NCBI GenBank assembly: GCA_022578965.1 | Contig: MU400516.1 | Coordinates: forward strand, 248,001-312,000 | Length of the DNA stretch: 64,000 bases | From: Xylaria sp. FL1777 | Taxonomy: Eukaryota; Ascomycota; Sordariomycetes; Xylariales; Xylariaceae | Direction: 5' to 3' | Part shown: piece by piece, positions 61,222-64,000 of the stretch | How the letters are laid out: each line of letters begins with the position of its first letter | Numbering within the stretch: the first letter of the stretch is position 1 | The notes under the pieces: generated by a model | The model's database searches: none | What the model was told of the DNA's origin: nothing | What the model saw: only the letters and a program-made list of their open reading frames with translations | Made by a program: the position numbers and the translations under genes

Positions 61222-62032
61222 CTTGACAGAGCAGAAATGCACGAGTACATGTAGATGGTGTAAGTGGCTTGTGAGCTCTGGTCCGAAAGCGAAGGCAGAA
61301 CGAGGGCCTGGGGACCAAAACGGAAGACGCAAAAGAAACGAGCGGGTGACACGAAAGGCGACATATAGGTATAACGGACGAACCGGCAGGCGTGCTGAGT
61401 CGGCGGCTCAAGAGGTCGGCGAATGGTCGTCGTCGTTGCTACCTACTTACAGTACCGACTGGATACGTGTAGGTATGCGCAGGTAGGTTAAGTACTGTAG
61501 GTACCCAGACCAGGTTCCGAGTTCCCGCATTCGAGGTGACAGCCCGCCTATCCAGCCCGCCTATCTAGCCCGCCTAGCGTGCCCTGGCCTGGGTCATGTA
61601 GGTCCTCGAGAACCCATGCAGAACTACTGCAGGTGGTCGATTTCTGGGGTCCCATCGTCTTCTAAATTCGGAACCGGCCTTCCCTGGCGCAATCTCACTC
61701 CCCTTGCCACGGCTTCTCGTCTGCACCGCGATTCACTTACCTATTCCCCTTGCTCGCTCCATTCGTGCTGTTGCCTGTAGGTATGTGATACGTTGAAATC
61801 GTCGGCCGCGCCCTCGCGCTCTTCAAAACGTAGAATACCATACTCAAGGTTTCTCTATGAGTAAATCACCCGCCGATACCGTGACACTCTACTGCCAGCC
61901 GAGGGGCGCAGTAGATACTATGTATAGGTATATTGCACGCCATCGATTTGTACACCGCCTCCTTCCATGTCGTGGGGGCAAGACGAGAAGAGCAACAAGA
62001 CAAGTTCTGAGAATATAGAACGATGATTAGAC
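61222..62032. promoter_or_regulatory. Upstream region of the coiled-coil gene with short tandem repeat
   Basis: About 810 bp. Three copies of CAGCCCGCCTAT-like units sit at 61540-61575. No gene is called. It probably holds the promoter and leader of the minus-strand gene. Confidence 0.5.
61540..61575. repeat. Three imperfect tandem copies of CAGCCCGCCTAT
   Basis: Short direct repeat of 12-13 bp in non-coding DNA. Confidence 0.85.
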
Positions 62033-62233
62033 TTACTTCGTGGGTATGTAGTCGATATTTGCCGGGGGTCGACCAGGCGTAAGGCCGCCCTTGACTGCAT
62101 ATTGGTATTGACTGTTTCCGCCCACAACGCCTCGAGGTGATGACGACGAGTGAGAGTTTTGCCAGGCTTCCAATTTCTTCCTCGACAGAGAGGGGGCGGC
62201 GGTGCCCTCTTTTTGCCTGATACGATCCCACAT
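62033..62233 (-). CDS. Doubtful small ORF (about 66 aa), hypothetical
   Basis: Starts at a GCCATGT context, with MWDRIRQKEGTAAPSLSRKK at the N-terminus and a Gly/Pro/Tyr-rich end (PPANIDYIPTK). A GTAAGT donor overlaps the stop codon, so this may be only the first exon of a longer gene. The nearest acceptor would give an intron of only about 30 nt, and more distant ones give short unconvincing tails. Other frames overlap it. Not recognised; could be chance. Confidence 0.3.
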   Translation of the reverse strand: MWDRIRQKEGTAAPSLSRKKLEAWQNSHSSSSPRGVVGGNSQYQYAVKGGLTPGRPPANIDYIPTK

Positions 62234-64000
62234 GGCAACGATGATAGATGAGCCTGCTGGTCATTCAAGGTCGTCGATTTTGGGATGTCTTCCCCTGGCC
62301 CCCAAGCTGCAAGCTCCAACCTGGGCTTGGGGAAAGGTAGCGCCGCCGATCGACCGTGAGAGGATAAAAAAGGTTCTGTGCGTCTCTATGAATAAAGAAA
62401 TAGAAATTTAAAGAATATGGATTTGCGGTTGTTCTCACTCGTTAAGAGTCAGTCGTCTTCTGTATTACAGTTTACTTTAGTGTAGTTGGTCTCAGCCGCT
62501 GTTGTGCGTGGCGTCGGAGATTGGAAGGTGGAGAAATTGGTCAATAAATAGGAAACGGGAAAATCATGGCCGTCGCATACGAGGGAGGGAGGGGGAGAGG
62601 GAGAAGATAAGGGGCGGTGCGACAACAACATGCACGCAGCTGTTGTGTTTGAAGACGATTGCTCTGGTAAATGTTTTAGGCGCGTGGCAGCCTGTTTGTG
62701 TATTGCGTCGAGAGAGAGCGGCTCTATCAGAATAAACAAGACGGCCCGACGACCTCGGTCTCGTTGTTGTTGTTATTGGTGATTGGCTCGCCGTCGCGCT
62801 AACAAGGGGGGGGGGGGGACTAAGACTACTACGTAGAACTACAGTAAGTCTTCCTTCGACTTTCAAGTGGCTGCTGCAGACTGAGTTAGTTGCCTTCACC
62901 GTGTCGGCTTGATGCATCCATCTACAGGAAGGTAATACCGGTTGCCATGACCCTCTCGCTCCCTCAAAGCACATCTCGAGTCATCCCTTTTTTTTTCCCC
63001 CCCAAAAGGTCCGGCTCGTGTCCCTCTGAAACTATAATATCGTCTCCTTCCCGTCTACATGCCGCTTTGTCCTGCCAGGTATCACAGTACCCAGAGCGTC
63101 TGCTGAGGTACCTGAGGTGGAGGACTACAGCAAGTGGGTTAGGTACATTATGAGTGTATGTTCTCGTGGCATACAGCATACAGCTGGTAATCCTGAATTT
63201 GAAGTGGGATGTGTCATAGCTTGAATACCCGAGGTTCGTACTGTCACACCATTCCGCAATTATTAACTGATATCTCATCCCACCTCCAGTCTACGATCGC
63301 CCCCATGAGACATCCGATATCTCGCAGGGCCAGCGCTGAAGCCCATATGATTAGCCACGCAGTGAGACAGATCGGCTTTTTAGTTCTCCGAACTGCCTGG
63401 GCAGTAGATACGGTACTATAAGTTACATGTAGGTATCTACTGTAGCTAATTACTGTCCTGATAGGATCCCGAGTCTATTAGTATTAATTATAGTGGTATG
63501 AAGGAAGACTAGTGAGTGCATAACTGTTTCACATTGCCAGGCACATCCCAGTATCATCTTTACTTGCGTACTTACTGAGTATACTTGATCGTCAGTTTAA
63601 TAAGGAGGCCACAGTTTACCAGCACAAAGCATTGTGTAGATATATACACATAAGAACATAACGTAGGTATTACCTACTACATACCTATATTGAGAGTCTG
63701 ACTTACGCAGTAAGCATTTCTAGTATACATAAGAGTAGAGTATTCCAACAGCCACAACAACAACTTATTATGTATAATATGGGGAAGACCATAACCACCC
63801 CTATTACCCTAGAAGTCCAACTAAGAAGCCTTATCAAAGCAAGCGCATGCCACGGAAGTTGATCAAACTTCCGTCTACCTACTATGCATGGGTGCCTCCT
63901 ACCTTAGGTACTTAGGTACCTACTTAGATGTCCACATGTGCAGCTGAGCCTAGACCCCGAATGGTAGATATCTAGCCCTATGTACACTACCTATGCAGCT
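62234..64000. other. Right-edge spacer, no gene seen
   Basis: About 1.77 kb of non-coding sequence with purine- or pyrimidine-rich patches (for example 62578-62615), a 13-base G-run at 62806-62818 and TAGGTA/TACCTA motifs near 63900-63925. No gene, RNA or element end is recognised up to the window edge. Confidence 0.55.
62806..62818. repeat. Poly-G tract (13 nt)
   Basis: Uninterrupted G-run in non-coding DNA; could form quadruplex-like structure or be a sequencing-length artefact. Confidence 0.85.

Overview
The window looks like nuclear DNA from a filamentous ascomycete (Pezizomycotina, probably Sordariomycetes; the class is inference). Short introns of about 50-100 nt carry GTAAGT-like donors and CTAAC/CTGAC branch motifs. 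The gene set is fungal: Prp4 kinase, Tma7, Izh/PAQR, Ilv2, Gal1, a fungal annexin, an ABCC pump, and an SPX-ankyrin-GDPD (Gde1-type) protein. Genes sit singly on either strand; there are no operons and no PKS/NRPS or terpene synthase core. Exon structures were assembled by hand from reading frame, splice motifs and family knowledge, and no RNA evidence was available.

Layout. 1-8869: long stretch with no gene I can support. 8870-18011: housekeeping block with prp4 (-), tma7 (+), an adiponectin-receptor-like PAQR protein (+) and a TFIIIC-like WD protein (-). 18368-19280: a 913-bp non-autonomous DNA element with about 42-bp terminal inverted repeats flanked by TA. 19281-20936: spacer full of TAGGTA/TACCTA palindromes. 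20937-21850: ankyrin protein (+). 21851-25802: gene-poor, AT-leaning spacer. 25803-28092: acetolactate synthase ILV2 (+). 28995-29565: small secreted six-cysteine orphan (-). 30831-32439: galactokinase (+). 32749-33122: short single-pass membrane protein (-). 34783-38539: three minus-strand genes for secreted or membrane proteins (expansin-like, single-TM, Ser/Thr-rich). 40381-41869: annexin (+). 42930-47419: full ABCC transporter (+). 48898-52494: Gde1-type protein with eight exons including a 4-nt micro-exon (+). 55305-57703: orphan protein with twin C2HC fingers (+). 58954-61221: proline/serine-rich, polyQ orphan with a C-terminal coiled coil (-). 61222-64000: spacer with one doubtful small ORF.

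Functional themes. The housekeeping genes serve pre-mRNA splicing, translation, Pol III transcription, branched-chain amino acid synthesis, galactose use and glycerophosphocholine turnover. The accessory genes concern the cell surface and secretion (expansin-like, Ser/Thr-rich, small Cys-rich) and efflux. I found no obvious undescribed multi-gene system. The most unusual items are the 4-nt exon, the twin zinc fingers split by introns at the same codon, the inverted-repeat element, and the orphan secreted protein.
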